A stretch of 64,000 nt of DNA from Paraescarpia echinospica (GCA_020002185.1 CM034544.1:6905510-6969509); one strand, 5' to 3'; positions 13,580 to 26,370 are shown, counted from the stretch's first letter. The notes: generated by a model from the sequence alone, not told the origin. Numbers and translations: made by a program.

Positions 13580-14335
13580 ACGGAGGCACTCGTGAACAAG
13601 TTGCATATGATGTAGTATTCGGCAGCCAGACTGATAGCAAGACAACGATCACACGAGCATATGACTCCCGTGTTGATCGAGCTGCACTGGCTTCCGGTTC
13701 GCTGGCGTACCAAGTATAAACTACCGATCCTCGTGTTTACTGCCTATGGGCCTACACCAGGATATATTTGATATCTTGTAACATCCTATTCGCCCACCCC
13801 AACCTCCGATCTGCTGATCTGCGTCTACTGGTAGTTCCGCGCTACAACCCAGATGGCTACGGCAGGCGGGCTTTCTCTGTGGCCGGACCGACACTATGGA
13901 ACGCTTTGCCAGTCAACATTCGCCGAACAGACAGTCTGACCAGATTTAAGACTCTCCTTAAAACTCACCTATTTCCACTAAAGAACAGTGCTGTAAAACA
14001 TGTTTTTATGAACATGTGTTTTATTAACTTATTTATTTAATTCATTAATTTTATTTTTATTAAATAATATATTTTTACTTAATTTTAACATATAACTATT
14101 TAGGTACACCTGTATTTATCTTAGTAATTTCGAAACTATGTCATGCATCTTAATTACTTAATATATACAATCTTTTAAAATGTTTGTATAATACTATTTT
14201 ACCAGGATTATATATATTTCTTATACATCTCCATGTACGTTTTATAATGTGTGTACGCGCCTATGAATGGGCTAGTCCCGGATAAGTGGCGCTTTAGAAA
14301 TGTTGGTAAATAATAATAATAATAAATTAAAGGAA
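13580..14335 (+). mobile_element. LINE 3' end (ORF2 C-terminus, 3' UTR and AAT-rich tail)
   Basis: In two frames the plus strand reads the terminal region of a CR1/L2/Rex-like ORF2 protein: LHWLPVRWRTKYKL near 13685-13720, then VVPRYNPDGYGRRAFSVAGP, TLWNALPVNIR and FKTLLKTHLF at 13830-13990. A 3' UTR of about 300 bp follows, ending gtggcgctttagaaatgttggtaaataataataat, a common LINE 3' tail. A frameshift near 13770 and the 5' truncation make it inactive. Confidence 0.75.
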
Positions 14336-14990
14336 CTAAAAACAAGGCAGCAGCTAAATTCCATTTTCCATGTGTACACAAAGTATAGCTTTGTATGTGA
14401 CATTTGGCAATATAAAAAAATACAGAAAAATGCATTGACAGTTTCAATCAGATTTTAAAATCATTTGTATCGCGATTCCCGCGGAAAGTTGATAGTTAAT
14501 TAATTAGGCGACCACGTGGTATTGTGACGTCAGAGGCGCGAATGTCGCGTAACATACCAGCACTTCAATATATTCACAGCACGTTTACAACGGTAGATGT
14601 TGAGTCGAAGTCGAAGCGAGTGTCATAATGAGTTATTATGCGGTATTCCGATGTAATAATCCCTACAAACACTAGTCATAATAGAGGAACCATAACTTAT
14701 TTTACGGTTTCACACAAATCCATCTTTGTTGAAAAAATTAAGCGAGAGAACATCCAGTCAACCTGACAACATCAACAAGACAAGCCGACCTCAAAAACGT
14801 TCGCCGCTTCAGCTTATTTTGAGAACAATGGTTTCGATTGCGACCCAGGAAAACTAATCTACATCAGTAAACATACACTCACACGAAAATGTTGTATCCA
14901 ACTGTAGAACGTAACGTTACATCCTATAATAATGATACATGAAGGAATAGTTGTACAGTATAACATAACCCTGAATCTGGTTAATTATTT
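14336..14990. other. Non-coding stretch
   Basis: No gene or repeat recognised. Confidence 0.4.
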
Positions 14991-14997
14991 TTCGTCA

Positions 14998-15090
14998 GTC
15001 CCAGTGGCCGAGTTATTAAATGCATTGGCTCAGCGCACATCTCGTTTTACGACCAACACGGGTTCAAATCTAACACCAAACTTTTTTTCA
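14998..15090 (+). repeat. tRNA-like sequence (SINE head or tRNA pseudogene)
   Basis: Carries a tRNA-Ser/Leu-like A box (agtggccgagtt) and a B box (gggttcaaatc) about 50 bp apart, but the acceptor-stem ends do not pair (gtcccag against ctaacacc). It is therefore not a working tRNA gene; a SINE head or pseudogene is more likely. No matching second copy was found in this window. Confidence 0.45.
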
Positions 15091-15295
15091 AATGTATTTT
15101 TATTCATCTTTTCGCAAAGTAATATTAACCAAGTAGCCATTTTTACAAATTGATGCACTGTTTATCTTTAAATATATCGAATGTTTTGTAGTAATTATTT
15201 ATTCGCGAAAAAAATTAAAATTATATTTTACCGGGAATGTGCAATTTTCGCTGATCTTGTAAGGTTGTTTATTTTCATTTACATTACAGTTCGTC

Positions 15296-15517
<222 letters not shown>

Positions 15518-15562
15518 GCAATAAACCTAAATTACCAATGAGAAATAGCGTCAAAGAAAGAA

Positions 15563-15665
15563 TTGCCTGTCTAATTGTCAGTCGAATGTTCCCAGGTCAG
15601 TGCCTGTCTAAATGACAGTCGAATGTCCCCAGGTCAGTGCCTGTCTAAATTACAGTCGGATGTCC
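15563..15665. repeat. Short minisatellite, about 2.6 copies of a 38-bp unit
   Basis: The unit gcctgtctaaatgacagtcg…cccaggtcagt is repeated with few changes at 15566, 15601 and 15641. Each unit contains a small inverted motif (tgtct…agaca-like). Confidence 0.85.
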
Positions 15666-15999
15666 ACTATGCTAACACATTAATGATAATTTGTGTGTTG
15701 CATTATACGTTGCGTTTCGCTACAATTTGGCCCATGGTTTCACTTTTTCCAAGGAACGGAATTGTCTCTGGATGCATTGTTTTGCGAAGCTCGTACCCGG
15801 CGAGTAAGAAAGTAGATGTATATGCATCAAGCATTAGTAGCACGCGCTAAACGGATCATACCTCCTCCTCTGTAGATTGCACGTGGCTGTCCGTATGTCG
15901 GACGTATGTTTGTTATGTCCACAGGAACGTTCCACATCCTTTTGTATTATGGCCGAGAAGGGCCATCGCGTTTTTGTGTGACAATCTGCACCGTCATGG

Positions 16000-16490
16000 G
16001 GCGATGACGCGATGCGCGATGCGATGGGCGATGCGATGAGCGATGCGCGATGCGATGCGATGGACAATGCGCGATGCGATGCGCGATGCGATGGACGATG
16101 CGCGATGCGATGGACGATGCGCGATGCGATGCGCGATGCGATGGACGATGCGCGAAGCAATGGGCGATGCGATGCGCGATGCGATACGCGATGGGCGATG
16201 CGATACGCGATGCGATGCGCGATGCGATGCGCGATTCGCGATGCGATGCGGTGCGCGATGCGATTCGCGATGCGATGCGCGATGCGCGATGCGCGATGCG
16301 ATACGCGATGCGATGCGTGCGATGCGATGCGATGCGATGCGATGCGTGCGATGCGTGCGATGCGCGATGCGCGATGCGCGATGCGCGATGCGCGATGCGA
16401 TCCGCGATGCGCGATGCGATGCGATGCAATGCGATGCGCGATGCGATGCGATACGCGATGCGATGCGATGCGATGCACGATGCGATGGTA
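16000..16490. repeat. GATGC-type array (gcgatgcgat)n
   Basis: About 490 bp made of gatgc and gcgatgc words in irregular order. All three plus frames and at least two minus frames are open for 150 or more codons (Met-Arg-Asp-Ala-type plus, Ser-His-Arg-Ile-Ala-type minus) because the words lack stops. I regard these ORFs as composition artefacts. The array is GC- and CpG-rich in an AT-rich neighbourhood. Confidence 0.95.
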
Positions 16491-16499
16491 TACATTATA

Positions 16500-17305
16500 A
16501 AGATGCCTAATGAGCATGCGTACGTCAAAAACGAGACTTAGGCAGCCATTTGTATTTTATTAAACGCATTCCTTTTTGTGTTCAGAGCACATGATGATGG
16601 CTGATGACGCTGACTGTACGTATACGGTTACACATCTAGTTATTGTGCACAAAAGGTTATGTAATTGTACTTCTAAATATTGTCACGGAAGTCTACTGGG
16701 ACTGAATTTAGCCAAACAAAAACGGGGGCCAGGCAGGCAGCCTCTTTGCAAAGACTAGACTAGGGACTGAAATAGGTTACTTTATAACATGAAATATGTA
16801 CCTATTCAACATTTTATTTGTTAAATAATTATTGTTTCCATCTGGATACCCCTGATCGCAAATACAAACACTATTTGTGTGCCTCCAGACACGATGAACC
16901 AGGGATGGTTTAGGCACTTGTCAGTTGAACATTAACCAACAGTTTTGAACCATATTTGTGTATATTTATTAATTAACTACATAATATCTGTTCAGAATGC
17001 AAACATGTTATTTATGCCTGATATAAATTAAAATATAAACTTTTAATAATTTATGCTTCTTGATTTACTCCTCGGTCCCTAATACTTCCATGTTTGGAAA
17101 AAAAACTGACATATATTCCGTGAGATGATCTTCGATACAAATGCAGTGATGTTTAATGACTTAATCTGGTTTCCGTAGTAGCACATAAAAGCAGCGTTGC
17201 GCCGAAATACAAGTACGAATAACGCGTTGTCAATAAATAGGCCCACTCAAAACAGGCTACCTGCGTTATTGGAACAAGTAATAAACAGCCAAAATTGACA
17301 GGAAG
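16500..17305. other. Non-coding stretch
   Basis: AT-rich; no gene, RNA or tandem repeat recognised. Confidence 0.4.
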
Positions 17306-17307
17306 TT

Positions 17308-18648
17308 AACTTGTAGTAGGTCTACTAGGAGGTAGACAGGCAGTAGGTCTACTAGGAGGTAGACAGGCAGTAGTTAAATTGCAATACGTCTACTAGGAGG
17401 TAGACAGGCAGTAGTTAACTTGTAGCAGGTCTACTAGGAGGTAGACAGGCAGTAATTAACTTGTAGTAGGTCTACTAGGAGGTAGACAGGCAGTAGTTAA
17501 CTTGTAGCAGGTCTACTAGGAGGTAGACAGGCAGTAGTTAACTAGTGGTAGGTCTACTAGGAGGTAGACAGGCAGTAGTTAACTTGTAGCAGGTCTACCA
17601 GGAGGTAGACAGGCAGTGGTTAACTTGTAGCAGGTCTACTAGGAGGTAGACAGGCAGTAGTTAAATTGTAGCAGGTCTACCAGGAGGTAGACAGGCAGTG
17701 GTTAACTTGTAGCAGGTCTACTAGGAGGTAGACAGGCAGTAGTTAACTTGTAGCAGGTCTACTAGGAGGTAGACAGGCAGTAGTTAACTTGTAGCAGGTC
17801 TACTAGGAGGTAGACAGGCAGTAGCTAACTTGTAGCAGGTCTACTAGGAGGTAGACAGGCAGTAGTTAACTTGTAGCAGGTCTACTAGGAGGTAGACAGG
17901 CAGTAGTTAACTTGTAGTAGGTCTACTAGGAGGTAGACAGGCAGTAGTTAACTTGTAGCAGGTCTACTAGGAGGTAGACAGGCAGTAGTTAACTTGTAGT
18001 AGGTCTACTAGGAGGTAGACAGGCAGTAGTTAACTTGTAGCAGGTCTACCAGGAGGTAGACAGGCAGTGGTTAACTTGTAGCAGGTCTACTAGGAGGTAG
18101 ACAGGCAGTAGTTAACTTGTAGCAGGTCTACTAGGAGGTAGACAGGCAGTAGTTAACTTGTAGTAGGTCTACTAGAAGGTAGACAGGCAGGTAGACAGGC
18201 AGTTAACTTGTAGCAGGTCTACTAGGAGGTAGACAGGCAGTAGTTAACTTGTAGCAGGTCTACTAGGAGGTAGACAGGCAGTAGTTAACTTGTAGCAGGT
18301 CTACTAGGAGGTAGACAGGCAGTAGTTAACTTGTAGCAGGTCTACCAGGAGGTAGACAGGCAGTAGTTAACTTGTAGCAGGTCTACCAGGAGGTAGACTG
18401 GCAGTAGTTAACTTGTAGCAGGTCTACTAGGAGGTAGACAGGCAGTAGTTAACTTGTAGTAGGTCTACTAGGAGGTAGACAGGCAGTAGTTAACTTGTAG
18501 TAGGTCTACTAGGAGGTAGACAGGCAGTAGTTAACTTGTAGCAGGTCTACCAGGAGGTAGACAGGCAGTAGTTAACTTGTAGCAGGTCTACCAGGAGGTA
18601 GACAGGCAGTAGTTAACTTGTAGCATGTCTACCAGGAGGTACACGGTG
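17308..18648. repeat. 41-bp minisatellite, about 32 copies
   Basis: The unit runs tagcaggtctactaggagg then tagacaggcagtagttaactt, with little variation (t/c at 'tagcagg/tagtagg', 'ctacc' for 'ctact', 'gtgg' for 'gtag'). Each unit contains a perfect hairpin: gtctac, loop taggag, gtagac. It also contains the palindrome gttaac. A short unit near 17320-17347 and a small rearrangement near 18180-18200 break the period. The unit contains a stop, so it is not coding. Confidence 0.97.
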
Positions 18649-18664
18649 CGTCTACAATTCGATT

Positions 18665-18886
18665 CTCTTAGGGATCATCTCAGAACGTCGATGTCCGACA
18701 TCAGACGAAATTACTTTCATCTTGCCTCAGCCCGAATTGTTTTAAACATTAATATGATGATACCAGTATAATTAACAGTGTTGGTCGATGTCCGACGCCA
18801 GATGAAACTGCCTCAGACCATCCCTCCCCAAACTAAGATAATTTCGCTTAATATCGGACATCGACGTTCTGAGATGATCCCTTAGC
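18665..18886. mobile_element. Short inverted-repeat (foldback/MITE-like) element next to the minisatellite
   Basis: A 29-bp arm beginning agggatcatctcagaacgtc (18670-18698) is perfectly repeated in inverse orientation at 18854-18882. A third partial copy of its inner part (gatgtccgac…agatgaaa) lies at 18786-18810. It has no coding capacity. The arms sit only about 20 bp from the end of the 41-bp array. Confidence 0.75.
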
Positions 18887-18889
18887 AAA

Positions 18890-19600
18890 AATTAAACTAC
18901 ACTCTAGGAACAACGATTCGCTACCTCGTTTGAGCATTTTAATAATAGTATAATAATTAGAGACAATACTATTTTAGTTTACGATTTGGATATTTTATCA
19001 TAAACTAAATACACTAAAGTTTAGTAGGGTCTAACTGATTATAGTTATTTATATATATATTTTTATTTATGTAAGGCATAATTAACATGATATGTACATC
19101 TATGAAAATATAGCACGTCATTAATGAATAAAATTTAATATTCAAGAAATGTACACTTCAAAGCCCACAGTTAATGTTCAACTGAAAGATTCCATCAACA
19201 TCCCTGTTTTTCATGTGTGGAGGTACATACATTATCATTTATCTTTTTGATCAATGATATTCAGATGAAACCATTCAAAAATTAAATGGGGAGTAGTAGA
19301 AAAGGTACACACATCATGCTATCAATTAATTCTTTTTTGGTCTCCGGTTTTGGTGCGAGAACCTAGATTACATTCTTTAAAGTGATTGCCCGCATGCCCC
19401 CATTTATCTTATTCTAAACGCAATCGCATTAGGCTTTATCACAATATTTAGAAGTACAATCACATAATCGTCTGTGCACAATAACTAGGTGTGTAACCGT
19501 ATACGTACACTCAATGCGTTGAACATAAAAGGCATCCAGTGTTGCCTAATGTCACGAATTTGTTCAAGCTCAGACAACAAAGCCAAACCCAAAACACTGG
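18890..19600. other. Non-coding stretch
   Basis: AT-rich, nothing recognised. Confidence 0.4.
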
Positions 19601-19621
19601 CGTCGGAACATGGTGGATATT

Positions 19622-19835
19622 TGATGGGTCGAGGCTCTCCAAAACCTCGATTTGCACTCCCCCTCTTGAGGCTCGCCAAAACACCCACATTGAGATTCTC
19701 CAAAATCATAATTTGCTCACCCATTGAGGCTCGCCAAAATAACTCCATCTTCAAGCTCTTCAAAAACCTCGATTTGCACCCCCCCAAATATCTACATCGA
19801 GGCTCTCCACAAACATGAATTTAAACTCCTCATAC
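19622..19835. repeat. Degenerate tandem repeat (gaggctctccaaaa family)
   Basis: Five or six related units beginning gaggctc(t/g)ccaaaa and containing cctcgatttgcac. Related sequence lies in inverse orientation at about 39400-39500 (caccaaggtgggtgttttggcgagc), so the repeat is dispersed. Confidence 0.7.
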
Positions 19836-19910
19836 ATCTCTATCTGTCTGGGGTGAAACTGGCCTGGATTCCGATGCTCGATTTCTGATTTTTTATTTAT
19901 TTTCTCTTAC

Positions 19911-20135
19911 TGATCCTGCACTGCTCTCTCCACCAGTCGTCTCCAGTTCTCTCTATCGTTCGCTCTCGTTCTCCAACCTTCTCCCAATCATTCAAAATAT
20001 CTTTTTCCACAGTCCTCCCATCGCAGTCTAGTTCTTCCTCGCCTCTTTTTCCTTTCCAGTCTCCGTGCTTCTGCTCTCTTTGCCATCCGTTGTTTTCCTA
20101 TTCTCTCTACATGCCCTGCCCATCTTAATCGACTC
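19911..20135 (-). mobile_element. LINE ORF2 C-terminal fragment
   Basis: The minus strand reads RWAGHVERIGKQRMAKRAEA…RRGRTRLRWED, with a stop and frameshift. It resembles the conserved C-terminal 'GHV.R…GR.R.RW.D' block of many LINE RT proteins. No RT core is attached. Confidence 0.7.
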
Positions 20136-20647
20136 ATGCGTATGCTTGTTCAGAAACAATTGTGTCCACTAGTCACATCAAAGACACAATTAATCGCAGA
20201 CGGTATTATGACCGTATGATGTCAATAAGTAGCATCATTCTAGTCCACTGCCTGCTATATTTTTGGGAGATGGTGCTGTTCTAATTATAGCTCCTGGCCC
20301 AGGGAATATCGTCTCCACAGACGCACCAACTTTGACATGTCGTGTAATCAATCCACTTACCAGACACGAGATACAATTAACCGCAAGTGCTACTTAACCA
20401 CTTTTGTCCATCGGCACTTCCAGATGTATTATAATGGTTTTTTTATATACTCGTTTATGCTGAATCATAGAAAACGATATTGTTCGAAAGCCTCAATAAA
20501 TTTAGCTGTGTTACAGACGTACTGCGGTGTATCAGAATGGGACGAGGAAAGACGAATGTGTTTTTTGAGGACGATCGTTCAGATGGGACCACCTTGATGA
20601 TATGTTGCAATAAAACAGTGTGGTCTATGGAAGTTCCCATAGAAAAC

Positions 20648-20806
20648 AAGGGCCGATTTCATGAAGCGTACTTAAAGTTACGCAATTACTTAGCATCACG
20701 TGTTTGCGTAAACTCCTATGTTCGCTTATATTAAAAAATCACGTGATTTACTAAAACAATCATCTTTGCGTTAAGAACGTTCTTAGCCGCTTCATGAAAC
20801 CGGCCC
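20648..20806. mobile_element. MITE-like palindromic element
   Basis: About 158 bp bounded by inverted repeats: gggccgatttcatgaagc at the left and gcttcatgaaaccggcccc at the right (one mismatch in 18). The next bases (gtacttaaagtt against gttcttagcc) pair less well. There is no ORF. Confidence 0.7.
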
Positions 20807-20968
20807 CGGTGTATACGCCTCAACAATAAAATATTGAATGAGTATCGGTTTACATAACTTAGTAATTAAATTGTTACGTAAGTATGTACGGTATTAGTTG
20901 TATGTATAGTCATAGTAATTAGCATCACACAGTTTTGATTTCGTAAACACTATATCATACGTCAATTA

Positions 20969-21080
20969 TATATATATGAATATATATATATATATATATA
21001 TACATGTATATATATATATATGCATGTATATATATATGTATATATATATATAAACATATCTATATATATATATATATATA
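20969..21080. repeat. (TA)n microsatellite
   Basis: TA-rich tract with atgtata interruptions, immediately before the 46-bp degenerate minisatellite. Confidence 0.95.
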
Positions 21081-21995
21081 ATGTCAGGAACACAAATGTC
21101 TTTCCTGGCAAACAGGAACACTTGTAATAATTGGAGCACAGATGTTCTTCCTGGGAAACAGGAACGTTTGTAATGACAGGAACACAAATGTCTTCCCTGG
21201 CAAACAGGAACACTAGTAGTGACAGGAACACAAATATCCTTCCTGGCAAACAGGAACATTTATAATGTGGAAGAGAAATGTCATTCTTTGATAACGCGAA
21301 TACTTATAATGCCACGCCAGCAACACAAATGTCCATCCTTTCAAACCGGAATACTTGAAATGAGAGGAATACAAATGACCTTCTTGGCAAATAAGAATAC
21401 TTACATTGAGAAGTGAATTAATGTTCATCCTTACAATACGAAACACTTATGACGGTATGAACACAGAAGTCCTTCCCGACAAACATTAACATTTATATTG
21501 TCATGAACACAAATGTACTTTCTGTCATACATGACTACTTATAATGTCATGAACCAAACGTCCTTCCTGGAGAACGTGAACAATGATAACCTTTGAGGAC
21601 ACATGCATTTTCTTGCAAACAGGACACTTAAAACTCAAATGTACTTCCTGGCGAACGGGAAGAATTACAATGTAAAGAAAACAAACAATAACCTTCCTAT
21701 AAAACAGGAATATTTATAAAGAGAGGAACGCAACCCGGAACATATATAATGCCAGAAACACATATGTACATCCAGACAAACACTGATCATGCCTGGAACA
21801 CAACGCCTTTTAAAACAATCTTGAATACTTTTTATGTCAGGAACATAATTGCCCTTCTGGCAAACAAAGACATGGTAATGTCACCAACGCGCATATCCTG
21901 GCAAACATAACAATTTATTTGCGCGAAACAGAACTATCTGTCCTGGCAAACAGGAATGCGTATGTGGCTAGGAACAAAGTTATTTAATAAGAAAC
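21081..21995. repeat. Degenerate minisatellite, unit about 46 bp, about 19 copies
   Basis: The unit acaggaacacaaatgtcttc then cctggcaaacaggaacactt is best preserved at 21081-21270 and decays steadily to the right, where only gaacacaaatg, ttcctggcaaac and gaatactta remain. The gradient suggests old expansion followed by drift, with a younger left end. Confidence 0.85.
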
Positions 21996-22420
21996 CATAA
22001 CTGACGTGTCACTACTTACACGGGGAACAATGGTCCGATCTGGAAAAAACACTGCTGCCAAAACAAATAAAAAGATGTAACAGAGTTCGCATTACGAGAG
22101 CCATCTATGCCGATGCCAGCGCTACACGAGACGACATTATTACTAGTTTCAATATCAGTATTAGGCGTCGTGTCACAACGTATAAAGGAACAAACAACGT
22201 ATGCGGTGTATAGTGTGTTTTACTAGTTCAGACTCCCACACGTCCTCCCTACGCGTGTTTGGTGACATGAGGTAACGTGGCTATTGACAATCAAATAATC
22301 TGTAATTTATATCGACGTATTATCGCAATATGTACGCAACACTCAGCTGAATAAGAGGACGATTCGACCGACCTGCTATGAATGACCAGGATGTGCTAGC
22401 CCGGCATATCGTACACATGA
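21996..22420. other. Non-coding stretch
   Basis: Nothing recognised. Confidence 0.4.
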
Positions 22421-22439
22421 CAATTAAATGTACACCAGT

Positions 22440-22700
22440 AATATTGGGCAAGTTCATTTACTCTACGTTGCTTCAGTTCACTCAGATGTAACAAAGAGTA
22501 CCTGGTTATATGCTGTGAGGGATATTTCTGTACGAATGGTCTTCGCTCATTAATTGCAGCATAACTGAATGTTTCCGGACAAGTCGAGATGGTGTTCGAT
22601 TGAACAAGTCTGCCAGGGAGTACAGTGCAAAACGCTTTGAGCAGTTCTGAAGACTGAATACTGCGCTTTATAAGAACTTACCTTTCAATATGTACAATAA
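22440..22700 (+). repeat. SINE-like element (body and tail)
   Basis: Shares with 26680-26850 (inverse orientation) the segments ttgggcaagtt…ctacgttgctt, cgagatggtgttcgattgaac, agcgctttgag-like and actgaatactgcgctttataagaac. The last phrase is typical of an invertebrate SINE 3' body. A clear tRNA head is not visible at the 5' end here. Confidence 0.6.
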
Positions 22701-24810
22701 CAATAGGATGTCGCGCACCTATCAATTATAACAAAATACTACCCAACAAGTCATAAATAATTATTATGCATTTTCCTTCTTTAATCGGCGACATTGGATA
22801 ATGTTTTGTTGCTGCAGGAAGTGGTGAAGACGAAACCACCACTCAACAACACGACATGTGAATTTATATTGTTGGGACTTTTGTGAACTGATACAACCAA
22901 ACCTTGACACACACCAGCGTGACAAACCGACCAATAGTTGTTATTATATTATACTAATTGTCCAGTTAGAGTGATGTCTTGTTGCTCATCTGATTTGTTT
23001 CTAACCCTTCCTCTATGTTTTCGGAAAAGCAATTGCAATCACATAAAATACATCAAGTGTAATATTGTATTATTTTGATTTGACTATATATTGCATTTCT
23101 AAGTGTGAATAACTGATAATGTTTTTGTTGAGGAAACAACATTTTACATATCTAACTGACTTAGTAGTTGGTCGCTTGGTGACGACAGCACAGTGGCCAT
23201 CGACTACATTATACGTTGTCAGTCCAGCTTGCCCGCATGGTGCAGCCACAATGACAGTGCATACCATTCGAGCTGGCTAATCTGTTATCAGAGAGAATAC
23301 TAACATATCATGATTATACTGAAAGTATTCTTGCATCGTGTATCTGTTTTGTGTACTGCTAAGCTTATCTAATAACGATTAAGAATACATAGATTTACAT
23401 ATACGTGACGTTTGATGTTGATCTGCCGAGGACACGACAACTAACTCACAAGTCAACTAGACCAGTAAGTTCCATGTTTCGAAGTATCATAAAATTGAAA
23501 ACAGTTGAGAGTATACCAAATCTAGAGAGCGTGGTAGCAGTGCAGTACTTAGCGCATCCGACTGGCATGCCAGCGCCCTCAATTAAATACCCGGATCGGA
23601 CATTTATGGTATTTTGGTGTACAAATCTGGCTCTCAACATTGGAGACTGTGTATCCCTCGTGACTCGGAGATCACGGTAATGTCGGTCCCGGCTCATTTT
23701 GGGACGTAAAACACTGAGGACGACATGCACCCTAGCAGAGACCACGCTCAGTGCCAGCATAGTAAAGTCGGCTTGGCGTTAATGTTCTGAAAAAGGCTGA
23801 GTAGTTGAACGAGACCTCATAAGACCATAACATTATAACCACAATATTTATATACAAGTCAGTCAGTAGAACGTTGCCGTGTGCTGGAAAGAATTAAAAC
23901 TAGAAACATAGAATAACGGCTATATAGCAAATATTAATGTGCAATAAGCACCTTTTTATTATTGTATTATTGGAATTTGATGTTCTGGAGATTGTTTTGC
24001 GGAAGATAATAAACATTTGTTATGATATCCACACATTATGTACCTAGATATTTAGACAAAATATACTTGTTCGTTTGGTCTTCGTATGTTTAATTTGTGT
24101 TAAACGTACATTTTTTGATAAATATGATTAAGACTATTAAGAGGTGTTTTGGTGTAGACAATTTAGCAAACCTATTTTTGGAGGATAGTTTGCTTCATTG
24201 TATTATATGCAGGTTCGAAACAGTGACACTGGAAATGTGTGAACAAAATAAGTATACAACGCCAATGTTTGTTTATAAATAGTTGACGCTGATTAGTTAA
24301 ATTTGGCCTACATGTTCTGTCCTGTTGTCATTGCACAATAACCTTACTGAAGCAATGACACAAGTAGTTGATGAGACCATCTGGATGAGTAAATCAGGGG
24401 CCATGAAATTCAGGCTGTGTAAATGCTGACTCAGTTCTGGTTAGTGAGCGTCTCCTAGCGACGGTTGACTCACTTCCTGTGACGTTACATCCTTGGTTAT
24501 CCCCCACCCTAGCGACTGTTATGGGATGATGACCTCCTCTTTGTGCGTATGTGCGTTAATGAAGTAGTGATGCAGCATGATTTTGTTTATTGCAGATGTA
24601 CATTTTGACAGATGTGCACCCTTCATATGAAAGCGTCCAGCTCCACGTTTCATCAAGACAAACCTGACTGTGTATTCGCGCAAAAGCGATCCTCCAATCA
24701 AAGGCACATTCATACACAGCCAACCAGCAAGTAGCACCAACACAATGGTGGATATGCGTGTACAAATACTCTTCGTGCATTTATTAAAGGGTGCCTGATT
24801 GCTTCCCAAA
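22700..24810. other. Non-coding stretch
   Basis: No convincing exon, RNA gene or tandem repeat. Short open frames (for example 23405-23680) lack recognisable domains and have no supported splice context. Confidence 0.35.
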
Positions 24811-24814
24811 GAAT

Positions 24815-24915
24815 TGTGATGGTGTTTAGTTGAACAGTTTATGCAAATGAGTAAAGTCTTAAGTGCTTTGAGCTGTTGTGAGGACTGTATACTGCCCTAT
24901 GTAAGTACGTAACTT
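24815..24915 (+). repeat. SINE-like fragment
   Basis: gatggtgtttagttgaacag…gtgctttgagctgttgtgaggactgtatactgcc is a diverged copy of the SINE body at 22590-22680. Confidence 0.55.
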
Positions 24916-25616
24916 TAAAACGTAAGTACTAATTTTGCGCGCAATAGATGAGTCATTGTCTGCAAAAGATCCTTTTTTAATGTTCATATACCGTTTTACA
25001 TGGCAGTCACATACCTATTTTCGCATTAAAATAAATATCTTCCTCTAACAGACCGTCCTCAAAAACTGGTGGACCAGTGTTGTTTGTACTGGACACTATA
25101 TATGCAAAGGTCACACGGGCCAGCAGGCTAGCTTGCACAGACACAAAGTCAATTAATGTTATCGTGCAGCACGATCAATATTTCAGATCGACTCAAACCG
25201 TTCGCAAGTAACAATTGTCGACTGGTATGATAACATCCAACAAAAAGTTTTCGGGAAGCATTAAGCCACTTTTATTTACTAGAAAATTATTATATTATAT
25301 TGAGTATCATCATTAAAGGCTATGTGTATTGAGCCAATCAAAACCAACAGAAAAGTGGACAAACGTTGATGATTGATACCAGACTTTCTTTCATTGAAAT
25401 ATTATTGGTAGGTGGGTTTATGATCAGCGAAACATTCTATGTTTGATATTATCCAGACAGGTGATCAATATCGCTCTTCAGAATCGATTATCGTCTGACA
25501 CCTCGATAAAATCGCTCTGATCAGCCAATATTACTGAATGCCTCAACGAGCAGTGATTTCTTCATGACATATAAAATATCATCCCAACAGTTAAACCCCT
25601 GCTTTGTTACCATTCG

Positions 25617-25619
25617 ACA

Positions 25620-25678
<59 letters not shown>
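25617..25678. repeat. (TA)n(TG)n compound microsatellite
   Basis: About 12 TA units followed directly by about 17 TG units. Confidence 0.96.
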
Positions 25679-25679
<1 letters not shown>

Positions 25680-25680
<1 letters not shown>

Positions 25681-26370
25681 TAACGATCCGCGATTCGTAG
25701 TTATCGTGCAAGTCGTCATGAAACGTACAATCAAATATGACGGCGGACAATGACCTTCTCACACAGTAAAGTACCTCGTGTTTACAATATTACTGAGCTA
25801 CACGTGATCTTTCTTATTTGATGATGTCTTTCATCCGGGATTTCATACTGATAGAGCCACATTTTAAATACACAAGTCTACACAGTTACATTGTATTTTT
25901 GGTTGTGATTACAAGAAATGCTTCCAGCGAGGTACGTATATTATATTAACGATCGACTAAATAAGCTGCGGTGATAGAAAGACGTATACACACTTAGTTG
26001 CGCTACATTTCACCAGATGTTCTGAACTAATTCGGAATAACCGAATGATTACACCTTTGGTCGTACAAATCAGTCGTTATTGCTGGCCGAAACGTGGTTT
26101 CAGTCCGTCGAATCAGCAACGATTAGTAAATATACAGCGTGTATATCATTTTAATGTCTTATCTAATCAATTGACATTACGTAACTCAGAATATGTCTAA
26201 ACGGCCGAGAACACGGGAAAACCATAGCGTTGAATTCTCAAACCAATGGGGATTGCAAAGAAATAATCGTCATACTTCGTGAATCCCACAAAAACATTAA
26301 TTGATGAGTGTGGAATGCTTAAACTGTTCCCACTGTAGATATCGGCGTAGAATTCGATAGAAGAAGAACG
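25680..26370. other. Non-coding stretch
   Basis: Nothing recognised. Confidence 0.35.

Noticed and set aside
14998..15090. Functional tRNA gene
   Set aside because: A and B boxes are present but the acceptor ends do not pair and no terminator-ready structure is seen.
15834..16541. Five overlapping ORFs of 155-227 aa on both strands
   Set aside because: Word composition of the GATGC array; no frame is better supported than another.
17308..18648. CRISPR-like regular array
   Set aside because: The whole 41-bp unit repeats with no variable spacers, in eukaryotic DNA without cas genes; it is a minisatellite.
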